NCBI GenBank assembly: GCA_001628405.1
Contig: LURN01000009.1
Location: forward strand, 1-59,416
DNA: 59,416 nt
Direction of reading: 5' to 3'
Source of the DNA: Candidatus Thioglobus sp. REDSEA-S12_B1
GTDB lineage: Bacteria; Pseudomonadota; Gammaproteobacteria; PS1; Pseudothioglobaceae
The position numbers and the translations under genes are program-made. Under the pieces are notes generated by a model that did no database searches, was not told where the DNA came from, and saw only the letters and a list, made by a program, of their open reading frames with translations. Each line of letters begins with the position of its first letter. Position 1 is the first letter of the stretch. This document shows, one piece after another, positions 19,550-27,340 of the stretch.

Positions 19550-20229
19550 ATTATTCTCTTGAGTCCTATGAGAGACCCAAGTTAGAAACACCAAATGGGG
19601 AGAAAAAGCTTCTACTTCATTCATGCTGCGCACCCTGTGCAGGAGAGATTATGGAGGCTTTAGCTGCTTCTGAAATCGATACCACAATCTATTTTTATAA
19701 TCCTAATATTCATCCTTTTGATGAGTATGAGCTCAGAAAAGAGGAAAATATTCGTTTTGCTGAAAAATTAGGTATGCCCATAATAGATGCTGACTATGAT
19801 AGAGATGAGTGGTTTGTTAGAACAAAAGGGCAAGAGAATGAGCCCGAGAGGGGTGCAAGGTGTACAACCTGCTTTGATATGAGGTTTCAAAAAACTGCAC
19901 AGTATGCCTCAGAAAATAACTTTGACATTATTTCATCAACTCTTGGCATATCAAGATGGAAAGATATGAAGCAAATTAATGACTCTGGAGCAAGGTCATC
20001 AGAGCCCCATGATCTGCCTTATTGGGACATTAATTGGCGTAAAAAAGGTGGCTCCTCAAGAATGCTTGAGATTTCAAAAAAAGAAAACTTTTACCAGCAA
20101 GAATACTGTGGCTGTGTTTACTCGCTTCGAGATACGAATAACTGGCGTATCTCAAAAGGTAGAGGTAAGATTGAGAGAGGCGTCAAGTTTTATCAAGAAG
20201 CTAAACTCAAATTATCTCAGCTAGATTAG
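19537..20229 (+). CDS. queH: Epoxyqueuosine reductase QueH
   Basis: Performs the last step of queuosine synthesis in tRNA, reducing epoxyqueuosine. 230 aa. It belongs to the QueH (DUF208) family, non-homologous to the cobalamin enzyme QueG. Cys motifs: [17 protein letters not shown] (CCxPC, res ~27-43), [12 protein letters not shown] (res ~107-118) and EYCGCVYSL near the C terminus; these bind an Fe-S cluster and metal. [15 protein letters not shown] and [11 protein letters not shown] are further family blocks. It converges with argF, overlapping by 4 bp. Confidence 0.93.
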   Translation: MSKVDYSLESYERPKLETPNGEKKLLLHSCCAPCAGEIMEALAASEIDTTIYFYNPNIHPFDEYELRKEENIRFAEKLGMPIIDADYDRDEWFVRTKGQENEPERGARCTTCFDMRFQKTAQYASENNFDIISSTLGISRWKDMKQINDSGARSSEPHDLPYWDINWRKKGGSSRMLEISKKENFYQQEYCGCVYSLRDTNNWRISKGRGKIERGVKFYQEAKLKLSQLD

Positions 20230-21128
20230 CCTTTTATAAGGTGAAGAAGTAAAGATTTTTGAACGTGTAGACGATTCTCAGCCTCACTCCAAACCACACT
20301 TTGGCTGCCATCAATGACCTCAGGGCTAACCTCTATACCACGGTAAGCTGGAAGGCAATGCATAAAGACAGCGTCTTTTCTAGCTTGATTCATCATCAAT
20401 TCGTTGACCTGAAAACCACTAAAAGCACTTTCTCGCTGTTTTTTTTCAGATTCTTGACCCATACTTGTCCAAACATCAGTAACAACAATATCAGCATCCT
20501 TGCAAGCATCCAGAGGATCATTAGTGAAACTAATATTTTTCTGATATTTTTGAATAAAGGTTTCAGAAGGCTTGTAGCCACTAGGTGTTGCAATCGATAG
20601 TTCAAAATCAAATATTGCTGCTGCTTGCATATATGTCTGGCAAACATTGCAGCCATCGCCAATCCAAGCAATCTTTTTGCCTTGAATAGCCCCCTTTTCT
20701 TCTTGGTAAGTCATCAAGTCAGCAAGAATTTGACAAGGGTGTGATTCATCCGAAAGGGCGTTAATGACAGGTTTGCTTGAATGCTTTGAGAATTCAACAA
20801 TATCTTCATGTGAAGAAAGCCTAAGCATTACTGCATCAACCATAGAGCTAATTACTATTGCGCTATCAGTAATTGGCTCCCCTCTGCCTAATTGGATATC
20901 TTTTTCAGATAGAAAAAGCGACTGGCCTCCAAGTTGTGTCATTCCTGCCTCAAAGGACACTCTGGTTCGAGTTGAGGATTTATCAAAAATCATCGCCAAG
21001 GTTTTATTTTTTAGTGAATCATTAATCTTTCCACTTTTGTGTTCTTTTTTTAAAGTAATTGCGCGATCTATAATGCCTTGTAATTCTTTGAGGCTAAGAT
21101 CGTCAAAATTGATAAAGTTTTTTGTCAT
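20226..21128 (-). CDS. argF: Ornithine carbamoyltransferase
   Basis: Makes citrulline from ornithine and carbamoyl phosphate. 300 aa. Carbamoyl-phosphate loop [19 protein letters not shown] (STRTR at res ~52-56), [11 protein letters not shown] (res ~130-140), the ornithine-side [11 protein letters not shown] and the catalytic [13 protein letters not shown]. The SMG motif separates it from aspartate carbamoyltransferase. It starts 9 bp after argD, so argD-argF is a two-gene arginine operon under the same leader. Confidence 0.97.
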   Translation of the reverse strand: MTKNFINFDDLSLKELQGIIDRAITLKKEHKSGKINDSLKNKTLAMIFDKSSTRTRVSFEAGMTQLGGQSLFLSEKDIQLGRGEPITDSAIVISSMVDAVMLRLSSHEDIVEFSKHSSKPVINALSDESHPCQILADLMTYQEEKGAIQGKKIAWIGDGCNVCQTYMQAAAIFDFELSIATPSGYKPSETFIQKYQKNISFTNDPLDACKDADIVVTDVWTSMGQESEKKQRESAFSGFQVNELMMNQARKDAVFMHCLPAYRGIEVSPEVIDGSQSVVWSEAENRLHVQKSLLLHLIKG

Positions 21129-21137
21129 GATTTGTTC

Positions 21138-22301
21138 CTAATTACCCAGTAGTGTAAGGAGTTTACTTATTATGGTATCGACTTCTTTTTTAGTGATTAT
21201 TAAAGGTGGCAGCATTCTTATTGAGCTTCCAGTCACATTGATGAGAAGTTTATCTTTAAGGGCTTTCTTTACTAGCTGAGTGCAGTCAACCTTATTGGCG
21301 TCAAGACCAATACCTATCATAAGCCCTTTAATTCTTAGTTCTTTAACTACACTATTATTACTAAAATGCTTATCAAATTCTGATTTAAAGTAAGCACTCA
21401 TTTGATTCACATTATCAAGTACATCTGTGTTCTGAAACACATCTAGCACGCCTAAGGCGGCAGATGTGACCAATGGATTCCCTCCAAAGGTTGAGCCATG
21501 TGTCCCAGGAGTTAGCATTTCTGATGCAACACCTTTTGCTAAGCAAGCCCCTATTGGAACACCATTACCGAGCCCTTTAGCTAGACATAATATGTCTGGG
21601 GTAATGTTGTTATGTTCATGAGCAAAAAGCTTGCCAGTCCTCCCCATACAGGATTGCACTCCATCTAAGATGAGTAACCAGCCATTCTTTTTGCAAAGAT
21701 CTTGAACCTGGTTTAGATAGGTATTTTTCGGAATGATTACGCCAGCTTCACCTTGAATCGGCTCAATCATCACAGCAACAATATTCTTGTTATCTTCCAA
21801 CTTCTGAATTGAATTAAAGTCATCATAGTTGACATGAATAAATTCACTCATGAGTGGAGAAAAACCTGCTTGAACCTTGGCTTGTCCAGTTGCGGAAAGG
21901 GTTGCCATTGTCCTGCCATGAAAACTCTGACTTGCAGTTAGTATGACCGGATTCTCGATATTCTTTGTTCGTGCATACAGCCTTGCAATTTTAATCGCAG
22001 CCTCATTTGCTTCAGCGCCCGAATTTGAGAAAAAAACCTTATCCATATTAGCTAGATTGCACAATTTTTGAGCTAGCATTTCTTGATTTTCAATGTGGTA
22101 GATATTTGAGGTATGCAGTAACTTTTGAGATTGATCCACTAGTTTTTTTGTTACGGTTGGGTGGCAGTGGCCAAGGTTGACAACTCCAATACCAGATAAA
22201 GCATCGAGATATTTATCCCCATTTGAATCAGTTAGCCAGCACCCATCACCCTTTACAAAGGTGACATCTAGAGGTGAGTAGTTTGACATTAAGTTGGACA
22301 T
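21138..22301 (-). CDS. argD: Acetylornithine aminotransferase
   Basis: Class III PLP aminotransferase that makes N-acetylornithine in arginine synthesis (and may serve as succinyl-DAP aminotransferase for lysine). 387 aa. Blocks: DALSGIGVVNLGHCHPTVT, FFSNSGAEANEAAIKIAR (PLP phosphate), SFHGRTMATLSATGQ, VMIEPIQGEAG, ILDGVQSCMGRTGKLFAHEH, and the PLP lysine in CLAKGLGNGVPIGACL. Two Met codons (22301, 22289) lie near the start and neither has a good SD. The start is only ~20 nt after an intrinsic terminator, leaving no room for a separate promoter: expression must read through the leader. Confidence 0.96.
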   Translation of the reverse strand: MSNLMSNYSPLDVTFVKGDGCWLTDSNGDKYLDALSGIGVVNLGHCHPTVTKKLVDQSQKLLHTSNIYHIENQEMLAQKLCNLANMDKVFFSNSGAEANEAAIKIARLYARTKNIENPVILTASQSFHGRTMATLSATGQAKVQAGFSPLMSEFIHVNYDDFNSIQKLEDNKNIVAVMIEPIQGEAGVIIPKNTYLNQVQDLCKKNGWLLILDGVQSCMGRTGKLFAHEHNNITPDILCLAKGLGNGVPIGACLAKGVASEMLTPGTHGSTFGGNPLVTSAALGVLDVFQNTDVLDNVNQMSAYFKSEFDKHFSNNSVVKELRIKGLMIGIGLDANKVDCTQLVKKALKDKLLINVTGSSIRMLPPLIITKKEVDTIISKLLTLLGN

Positions 22302-22325
22302 AAAAATTTTTTAGGGTAGTTAAAT

Positions 22326-22351
22326 AAAAAAAGCCCCAAACCGGGGCTTTT
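22326..22351 (-). terminator. Intrinsic terminator in the argDF leader
   Basis: On the minus strand: AAAAGCCCC-GGTTT-GGGGCTTTT, 9-bp stem, loop of 5, ending in a run of seven T. This is a textbook intrinsic terminator. It lies ~160 nt downstream of a TATAAT and ~20 nt upstream of argD on the same strand, so it stands between promoter and gene: an attenuator position. A competing pairing for its 5' arm is described in the leader entry. Confidence 0.9.
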
Positions 22352-22373
22352 GAAAATAGGTATAGTGTTACAC

Positions 22374-22460
22374 TCAAGACAAAATAGCCACCGTCTGGAC
22401 ATAGGATTGAAGACAAGATCTTCGTGAATTAAATATTCTTTTTGCTCTTGAAGTAATCAT
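22374..22460 (-). CDS. Putative Arg leader peptide of the argDF operon (28 aa)
   Basis: A 28-codon ORF (ATG at 22460, TGA at 22376-22374) in the argDF leader. It has four Arg codons: residues 5 (AGA), 8 (AGA) and an adjacent pair 13-14 (CGA AGA), flanked by Ala-Lys-Arg. The stop codon is 3 nt after the end of the antiterminator 5' arm (22393-22380), so a ribosome at the stop would cover that arm while one stalled at residues 13-14 would not. Only a weak purine stretch precedes the ATG. An ORF of this length can arise by chance; position and architecture are the argument. Confidence 0.5.
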   Translation of the reverse strand: MITSRAKRIFNSRRSCLQSYVQTVAILS

Positions 22461-22632
22461 CTCTAAAGAACTTCTTTAGTAATAAACGTAATATTATAAC
22501 CTAATTCGAGCACCCATTCTTTCTGAAATTTATGCAATAAACAACATAAAAAAGTTAATGTATTAGCGCTTTTTATGAAACAATATAGTTGCAAGAAAAA
22601 ACAATTTTATTTCATTAATCTAAGGAGTAAAA

Positions 22633-22926
22633 ATGCAACTAAACCTTTCTGGTCATCATCTAGATATTACATCCGCCTTAAGGCAGCACGCAAGCGATAA
22701 GCTTTCAAAAATTAAACACCATTTTGATAATGTAATGAATGTAAATATGATTTTAGAGGTACAAAAAGACGTACAAACAGCTGAAGCAACCATTCATGTT
22801 AGAGGTGCAGATCTATTTGCTAAAGCACAAAGTAACGATATGTATGTTTCAATTGATCAGTTGATTAATAAACTTGATTCTCAAATAATAAAGCATAAAG
22901 AAAAACTACATAACCACAGAGGTTAG
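22633..22926 (+). CDS. hpf: Ribosome hibernation promoting factor, short form
   Basis: 97-aa sigma-54 modulation/HPF family protein that binds the 30S decoding region and promotes inactive 100S dimers in stationary phase. N-terminal LNLSGHHLDITSALRQHASDKL and the central Met/Asp-rich strand VNMILEVQKDVQTAEATIHV, then DMYVSIDQLINKLDSQIIKHKEKL, match the beta-alpha-beta-beta-beta-alpha fold. It lacks the long-HPF C-terminal dimer domain. A good SD (AAGGAG) precedes ATG. It stands alone, not beside rpoN/ptsN as in E. coli. A TATAGT about 45 bp upstream of ATG is a possible -10. Confidence 0.93.
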   Translation: MQLNLSGHHLDITSALRQHASDKLSKIKHHFDNVMNVNMILEVQKDVQTAEATIHVRGADLFAKAQSNDMYVSIDQLINKLDSQIIKHKEKLHNHRG

Positions 22927-22937
22927 CCCATATAAAT

Positions 22938-22984
22938 TATAATACGTTGTATTAACTGCATAACAAGAATGACTTGTTATGCAG
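22938..22984 (+). promoter_or_regulatory. mgtE promoter -10 and 12-bp inverted repeat
   Basis: TATAAT at 22938-22943 is followed by a perfect 12-bp inverted repeat, CTGCATAACAAG-aatga-CTTGTTATGCAG (22956-22984), just after the expected transcription start and 20 bp before the mgtE ATG at 23004. There is no T-tract, so it is not a terminator. It could be an operator for a dimeric repressor or a 5'-UTR hairpin controlling translation. Confidence 0.6.
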
Positions 22985-23003
22985 GTCACAACGGGTAGTA
23001 ATT

Positions 23004-24359
23004 ATGGCTGAGTTAGAGCTTACTAGTTTCGAGGTAAGTCTTCAAAATTTAATGACAGCGCTTGAAGCATCGGATCATGATGAGGCCAAGCTTCAAATTA
23101 AAGATCTTCATCCAGGAGAGTTAGCGCTTCTATTTGAGGCAATTCAGCCAAAGGACAGATCTATACTTTGGCCGGGAATTGAGATTTCTGTCCAAGGAGA
23201 AATTTTAAAGGAAGTTAATGAGGATGTTCAGTCTCAGCTTATTGCTGAGATGAGTGTTGACTCTCTTGTAAAGGCTACAGAAAAATTAGATACAGATGAT
23301 TTGGCTGATATCGTCCCAAATATGCCAGAGTCAGCAGTTCATAGTCTTTTATTGACGCTAGATTTTAAACATCGTGAGCGCCTAAACAAAGTACTAAGTT
23401 ATCCAGAAAATTCAGCGGGCGGCCTTATGAATACTGACTTTATTACGGTCAGGCCTGATGTCTCAATTAGAGCTGTTATAAGGTATCTGAGGCTTTTGAA
23501 GGAGATGCCAGTTGATACAGATCAGGTTTTTGTTGTTGACAGAAACTTCAATTACTTGGGTTCACTTTTAATCACCTCACTCCTGACAGCAGAGCCTGAA
23601 GAAATGGTTGAAAAATTCATCAGTAATGACTTTTCAAAGCCAGTCGGTGCAGACACAGATGAATCAGAAGTGGCGCTATTATTTGAACAAAGAAATTTAA
23701 TTTCAGCTCCTGTAATTGATGAAGACAATCAGCTTGTTGGAAGAATTACAATTGATGATGTGGTTGATGTTATAAGAGATCAAGCTGAGCACTCGGTAAT
23801 GTCAATGGTCGGTTTGGATGAGGATGAGGATGTATTCGCTCCCATAGTTCATAGCTCAAAAAAAAGGAGTATTTGGCTAGGAGTCAACTTGATTACTGCG
23901 CTCATTGCTGTCTACTTTATTGGTCTTTTTGAGGCGACACTTCAACAGAAAATTGCGCTGGCAATACTGATGCCTGTTGTTGCTAGTATGGGGGGTATTG
24001 CAGGGACTCAGACACTCATAATAGTCACCAGGGGTATTGCAACTGGAAAAGTAACAACAGCAAATATTAAGGCTTTAATCAACAAAGAAGTAGCAGTGAG
24101 TGGGTTAAATGGAATTATATGGTCTCTGGTTATTGGGCTAATCACGTATTACTGGTTCTCTGATCTGCTTCTCAGTCTCATCATTGCTCTTGCAATTATC
24201 ACTAATCTAATTGTTGCAGCTTTTTCTGGAGCATTTCTACCACTGCTTCTCTCAAAGCTAAGAATTGATCCAGCTCTTGCTGGTGGAGTTATTTTGACAA
24301 CAATCACTGATGTCATTGGATTCGTTGCATTTCTTGGGCTAGCTGCGCTATTTATTTAG
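23004..24359 (+). CDS. mgtE: Magnesium transporter MgtE
   Basis: Homodimeric Mg2+ channel of the inner membrane. From ATG 23004 the product is 451 aa. Order: N-terminal alpha-superhelical domain (HPGELALLFEAIQPKDRSIL, MPESAVHSLLLTLD), tandem CBS domains (~res 130-255, SYPENSAGGLMNTDFITVRP and NLISAPVIDEDNQLVGRITI), then five TM helices with MPVVASMGGIAGTQTLIIVT and DPALAGGVILTTITDVIGF lining the pore. A TTG 30 bp upstream extends the frame but falls inside the inverted repeat and lacks homology, so I start at MAELELTS. Confidence 0.95.
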   Translation: MAELELTSFEVSLQNLMTALEASDHDEAKLQIKDLHPGELALLFEAIQPKDRSILWPGIEISVQGEILKEVNEDVQSQLIAEMSVDSLVKATEKLDTDDLADIVPNMPESAVHSLLLTLDFKHRERLNKVLSYPENSAGGLMNTDFITVRPDVSIRAVIRYLRLLKEMPVDTDQVFVVDRNFNYLGSLLITSLLTAEPEEMVEKFISNDFSKPVGADTDESEVALLFEQRNLISAPVIDEDNQLVGRITIDDVVDVIRDQAEHSVMSMVGLDEDEDVFAPIVHSSKKRSIWLGVNLITALIAVYFIGLFEATLQQKIALAILMPVVASMGGIAGTQTLIIVTRGIATGKVTTANIKALINKEVAVSGLNGIIWSLVIGLITYYWFSDLLLSLIIALAIITNLIVAAFSGAFLPLLLSKLRIDPALAGGVILTTITDVIGFVAFLGLAALFI

Positions 24360-24376
24360 GAAGTTTTAGTTAACTC

Positions 24377-24682
24377 ATGAAGCTTATTTATACTAATGAA
24401 AATCGTATTATGGTCCTCAACGTCAAAAATGTACTTATGAGTCATGGTATTGATGTGAGGCTTAATAATGAATTTGCATCAAGCGCTTCAGGTGGATTGG
24501 CTCCATTTGATACATGGCCAGAGGTTTGGTTGCTTAATAAGGGTGACTTCGATAAAGCAAAACAAATCATCGACTCTATCTCCCATGAAAGCAACTTAGA
24601 AAGCTGGCAATGCAATAATTGCAAAGAGGAGAACGATCAATCATTTGATTTTTGCTGGAGTTGTCATGCAGAAAATACTTAA
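24377..24682 (+). CDS. DUF2007-type protein with C-terminal zinc ribbon
   Basis: 101 aa. The N-terminal ~70 residues look like the DUF2007 'putative signal transducing' fold (KLIYTNENRIMVLNVKNVLMSHGIDV...GLAPFDTWPEVWLLNKGDF). The C terminus has two CxxC pairs, WQCNNCKEENDQSFDFCWSCH, a RanBP2-like zinc ribbon. Function unknown. It starts 17 bp after mgtE on the same strand and is likely cotranscribed with it. Confidence 0.75.
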   Translation: MKLIYTNENRIMVLNVKNVLMSHGIDVRLNNEFASSASGGLAPFDTWPEVWLLNKGDFDKAKQIIDSISHESNLESWQCNNCKEENDQSFDFCWSCHAENT

Positions 24683-24702
24683 TTTTTTAAGATAAAAGAA
24701 CT

Positions 24703-25323
24703 ATGGAACTAACTGTCTGGCTTGGGTTGTTAGCATCAGCTCTATTCATCAGCATTTCACCTGGACCAGGGGCAATCTTTTCAATAAGCCAAGGAACCCA
24801 GTTTGGATTCAAAAGAGCCATGTTTTCAGTTGCAGGCTTGCAATTGGGGTTAATCAGTCAAATTCTATTTTTACTTTTTGGTCTAGGCGTTCTAATCAAT
24901 CAATTTCCTTCTGTCTTCATAGTAATCAAAATACTAGGCATGCTTTATCTGATTGTTCTAGGAGTCATGCAGTGGCTAAAAAAAATTGAACAGATAGATA
25001 CAAATGAAAATCATGGCAGCATTACCTTTAGTCCTCTAAAGGCTCTTTTACAGGGCTTTTTTGTTAATTTAACAAATATCAAAGGTACTGTATTTTTTCT
25101 TGCACTAATACCATTATTTATTGACCTTACAGCACTCAAGCTGTCTACTTGTATTATTTTTACAGCGACATTAATCGGTATCGACTTGATCGTTATGTCT
25201 GGATATGTAACTCTTGCTGAAATATCTAAGGCTCTGCTCGCTGATCCTAAAAAAATATTATGGCAAAATAGATTGACAGGCTCAACACTTATTATTGTTG
25301 GGTTGATTATGGGTACTACTTAA
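24703..25323 (+). CDS. LysE/RhtB-family exporter (first copy)
   Basis: 206-aa integral membrane protein with about six hydrophobic segments. The signature SPGPGAIFSISQGTQFGFKR (res ~19-38) and FFVNLTNIKGTVFFLALIPLF are the LysE/RhtB blocks (SPGP and NxxNPK-like). The second block reads NLTNIKG rather than the usual NLxNPK. Family members export amino acids or homoserine lactones; the substrate here is unknown. It begins a compact run, RhtB-VOC-RhtB-GNAT, with gaps of 12-17 bp. Confidence 0.88.
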   Translation: MELTVWLGLLASALFISISPGPGAIFSISQGTQFGFKRAMFSVAGLQLGLISQILFLLFGLGVLINQFPSVFIVIKILGMLYLIVLGVMQWLKKIEQIDTNENHGSITFSPLKALLQGFFVNLTNIKGTVFFLALIPLFIDLTALKLSTCIIFTATLIGIDLIVMSGYVTLAEISKALLADPKKILWQNRLTGSTLIIVGLIMGTT

Positions 25324-25335
25324 ATCGCAAAATCT

Positions 25336-25749
25336 ATGAAAATTTTTCATTTAGCATTCACAGTCAAAGATCTAGAATCTACAAGACAGTTCTATGGCGA
25401 GTTGTTAGGTTGCGAGGAGGGAAGAAGTACGGAAACCTGGGTTGACTATAACTTTTTTGGGCATCAACTCTCACTTCATGTTGGGGAGGTTGTCAAAAGA
25501 AGCAAAACAAACTCAAGAGTTGATGATGTTTCTGTCCCAATCCCTCACTATGGTTGCGTAATTGAATGGGAAGTTTTTTATGACTTGGCGACTAAGCTCA
25601 AATCTAAGAGTATGACATTTATTGTTGACCCCTGTGTCAGGTTTAAAGATCTTCCAGGAGAACAAGCAACTATGTTTTTAGAGGATTACTCAGGAAATGC
25701 GCTTGAATTTAAGGCCTATCGAAATCCTTCAGAGGTGTTTTCTTCTTAA
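25336..25749 (+). CDS. VOC-superfamily (glyoxalase/dioxygenase-like) protein
   Basis: 137 aa with paired beta-alpha-beta-beta-beta modules: FHLAFTVKDLESTRQFYGELLGC at the start, HQLSLHVGEV in the middle, a second module from HYGCVIEW, and the closing FLEDYSGNALEFKAY, where the last metal-ligand Glu normally sits. Metal-dependent members include glyoxalase I and ring-cleaving dioxygenases; the substrate cannot be told. It lies between two LysE-type exporters, which suggests a small detoxification or resistance cassette, by inference only. Confidence 0.85.
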   Translation: MKIFHLAFTVKDLESTRQFYGELLGCEEGRSTETWVDYNFFGHQLSLHVGEVVKRSKTNSRVDDVSVPIPHYGCVIEWEVFYDLATKLKSKSMTFIVDPCVRFKDLPGEQATMFLEDYSGNALEFKAYRNPSEVFSS

Positions 25750-25761
25750 TTATGGTATTGA

Positions 25762-26391
25762 ATGATGTTTGAAATTTTAAGTTTTGAAACGATCATTGCA
25801 TTTGTTACAGCATCTGTTGTGTTAAGCCTTGTTCCAGGTCCAGATAATATTTTTGTAATGACTAATTCTGCATTAAAGGGATGGAAGGTCGGCTTTTATA
25901 TAACAATAGGTCTTTGTACTGGTCTAATTGGACACACCATTCTGGTTGCTATAGGCGTTAGCGTCATATTTCAAACAAGTCTACTCGCCTTTAATGCATT
26001 AAAGATAATTGGCGCATGTTATCTCGTCTATCTGGGCTGGCTCTCTCTGCAAAGTAAAGAACTAAAGATAGGTTCAACTGAAAGTGCAAATGCCAATAAA
26101 TCCTATTTTGTAACAGGTGTTATAATGAACTTAACCAATCCAAAGGTGGCCCTATTTTTCTTGGTCTTTTTGCCTCAGTTTGTTAACCCTATAAATGGTA
26201 GCGTAACGATACAAATCTTTCAGCTTGGGTTTTTGTTTATTTTGAGTGCTTTATTCGTTTTTTCATCTATAGCTTTTCTTGGAAGCTTTCTTGAGGCCTA
26301 TCTGAAGAAATCGAGTGCTGTTAACAAAAATATAAATAATATTGCAGCTTTGGTGTATTTTGCACTTGCTATTAATCTTTTTTTTGTATAA
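25762..26391 (+). CDS. LysE/RhtB-family exporter (second copy)
   Basis: 209-aa membrane protein, about six hydrophobic segments. It has SLVPGPDNIFVMTNSALKGW (res ~22-41) and the canonical MNLTNPKVALFFLVFLPQF. It is clearly diverged from the 24703 copy, so it is a paralogue and not a recent duplication. ATG at 25762 or the next codon (25765) could be the start. It is followed 17 bp later by a GNAT gene. Confidence 0.9.
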   Translation: MMFEILSFETIIAFVTASVVLSLVPGPDNIFVMTNSALKGWKVGFYITIGLCTGLIGHTILVAIGVSVIFQTSLLAFNALKIIGACYLVYLGWLSLQSKELKIGSTESANANKSYFVTGVIMNLTNPKVALFFLVFLPQFVNPINGSVTIQIFQLGFLFILSALFVFSSIAFLGSFLEAYLKKSSAVNKNINNIAALVYFALAINLFFV

Positions 26392-26408
26392 ACCATAATA
26401 ATAATTAA

Positions 26409-26828
26409 ATGAATATTAAATCAGTAATTTGCGACTACCATGACAACAAAAATGATATCTGCAAAATAAGATTTGAGGTTTTTGTCGATGAACAGAATGT
26501 GCCTGAAGAGCTTGAAATTGATGGTCTAGATGATGAAGCAAAACACGTTTTGGCATATTTAGATACTGAAGCAATAGGGACGGGCAGGATTCTAAGCGAT
26601 GGGCATATTGGAAGGATTGCAGTTCTAAAAAAGCATCGAGGTCTGGGTATTGGTAAAATAATGATGCAGGATCTTATGAAGTGGGCGGAGGAGGCCAAAT
26701 TAGAAAAACTTTGGCTTTCATCTCAGTGGCATGCCCATGGATTTTATTTAGATTTAGGTTTTCAATGCGAGGGAGAGATATACCAAGAGGCTGGTATCGA
26801 TCACATCAAAATGTCAAAAAAAATTTAA
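26409..26828 (+). CDS. GNAT N-acetyltransferase (YjcF/ElaA-like)
   Basis: 139-aa acetyl-CoA-dependent N-acyltransferase. It opens with CKIRFEVFVDEQNVPEELEIDG, typical of the YjcF/ElaA-type GNATs, and the acetyl-CoA loop RIAVLKKHRGLGIGKIMMQDL (R/QxxGxG/A) is at res ~61-81. GFYLDLGFQCEGEIYQEAGIDHIKM closes the fold. Substrate unknown. It converges with the next GNAT gene, with 4 bp between stops. Confidence 0.87.
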   Translation: MNIKSVICDYHDNKNDICKIRFEVFVDEQNVPEELEIDGLDDEAKHVLAYLDTEAIGTGRILSDGHIGRIAVLKKHRGLGIGKIMMQDLMKWAEEAKLEKLWLSSQWHAHGFYLDLGFQCEGEIYQEAGIDHIKMSKKI

Positions 26829-26832
26829 GAGA

Positions 26833-27339
26833 TTATTGCTTCAGATTCAGTATCAGATCTACACATGACATAGTCTTCTTTCGAGAGAGAAAGTACTCTT
26901 CACATTCACCAATTTCTATAAAGCCAAGCTTCTTAAGAACATTTGCGGATGCTTTATTGCCCTTTACGTAGCATGCAGTAATGGTTTCAAAATCTGTTTC
27001 ATTTTTAATGTATTCAATTAATCCTATGCAGGCTTCAGTTGCAAACCCATAACCCCAATAATCCTTTGCAATCCAATACCCAAGATCTAACTCATTATTA
27101 TCTTCAAAGCTAACACCAGCTCCTCCAACTAGAATTTCATCATAAAACACACTAAATCTTAAGTCATCAGGACTAGATCTCTTTATAAACTTTTCAGCAT
27201 GCTTCTGAGTGTATGGATAGGGCACATCAGATAGCCATTTGGCGATGTCCCAGTCTCCGACAAGTGAAGCAAAAAGAGCTTTATCAATGGAACTATCAGG
27301 CCTCTTTAAAGCCAGTCTTTTTGTTGTAATTTGGAACAA
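26833..27339 (-). CDS. GNAT N-acetyltransferase (RimJ/RimL-like)
   Basis: 168 aa. TKRLALKRPDSSIDKALFASL at the N terminus, ELDLGYWIAKDYWGYGFATEA (the RimL-type W-G-x-G/A-x-A/T-E-A acetyl-CoA loop, res ~87-107) and NKASANVLKKLGFIEIGECEEY are the diagnostic blocks of the RimJ/RimL subfamily, which acetylates protein N-termini, amino acids or antibiotics. It lies 1 bp after the HxlR regulator on the same strand and is likely cotranscribed with it. Confidence 0.88.
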   Translation of the reverse strand: MFQITTKRLALKRPDSSIDKALFASLVGDWDIAKWLSDVPYPYTQKHAEKFIKRSSPDDLRFSVFYDEILVGGAGVSFEDNNELDLGYWIAKDYWGYGFATEACIGLIEYIKNETDFETITACYVKGNKASANVLKKLGFIEIGECEEYFLSRKKTMSCVDLILNLKQ

Positions 27340-27340
27340 A

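Larger units (their letters stand above)
22321..22498 (-). promoter_or_regulatory. argDF promoter and attenuator leader RNA
   Basis: This and the hpf upstream region fill the window's one gap over 300 bp (22302-22632). A minus-strand TATAAT (22493-22498) gives a start near 22486. Elements in order: hairpin CTAAAG/CTTTAG (~22479-22463); the Arg leader ORF; antiterminator arm C393-G380 (22393-22380), which pairs with 22352-22342 in 11 bp with two small bulges; and the terminator. The segment ACTTCAAGAGCAAAA can also pair with TTTTGTCTTGAGTG, sequestering the antiterminator arm. GAAT-N5-ATTC at 22426-22438 recalls an ArgR box but has one extra spacer base. An independent sRNA is the alternative. 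Confidence 0.6.

Noticed and set aside
22426..22438. ArgR-box-like inverted repeat GAAT-N5-ATTC in the argDF leader
   Set aside because: The ARG box consensus has a 4-bp spacer and occurs in tandem pairs near the promoter. This has a 5-bp spacer, is single, and lies ~50 nt inside the transcript; retained only as a caveat.
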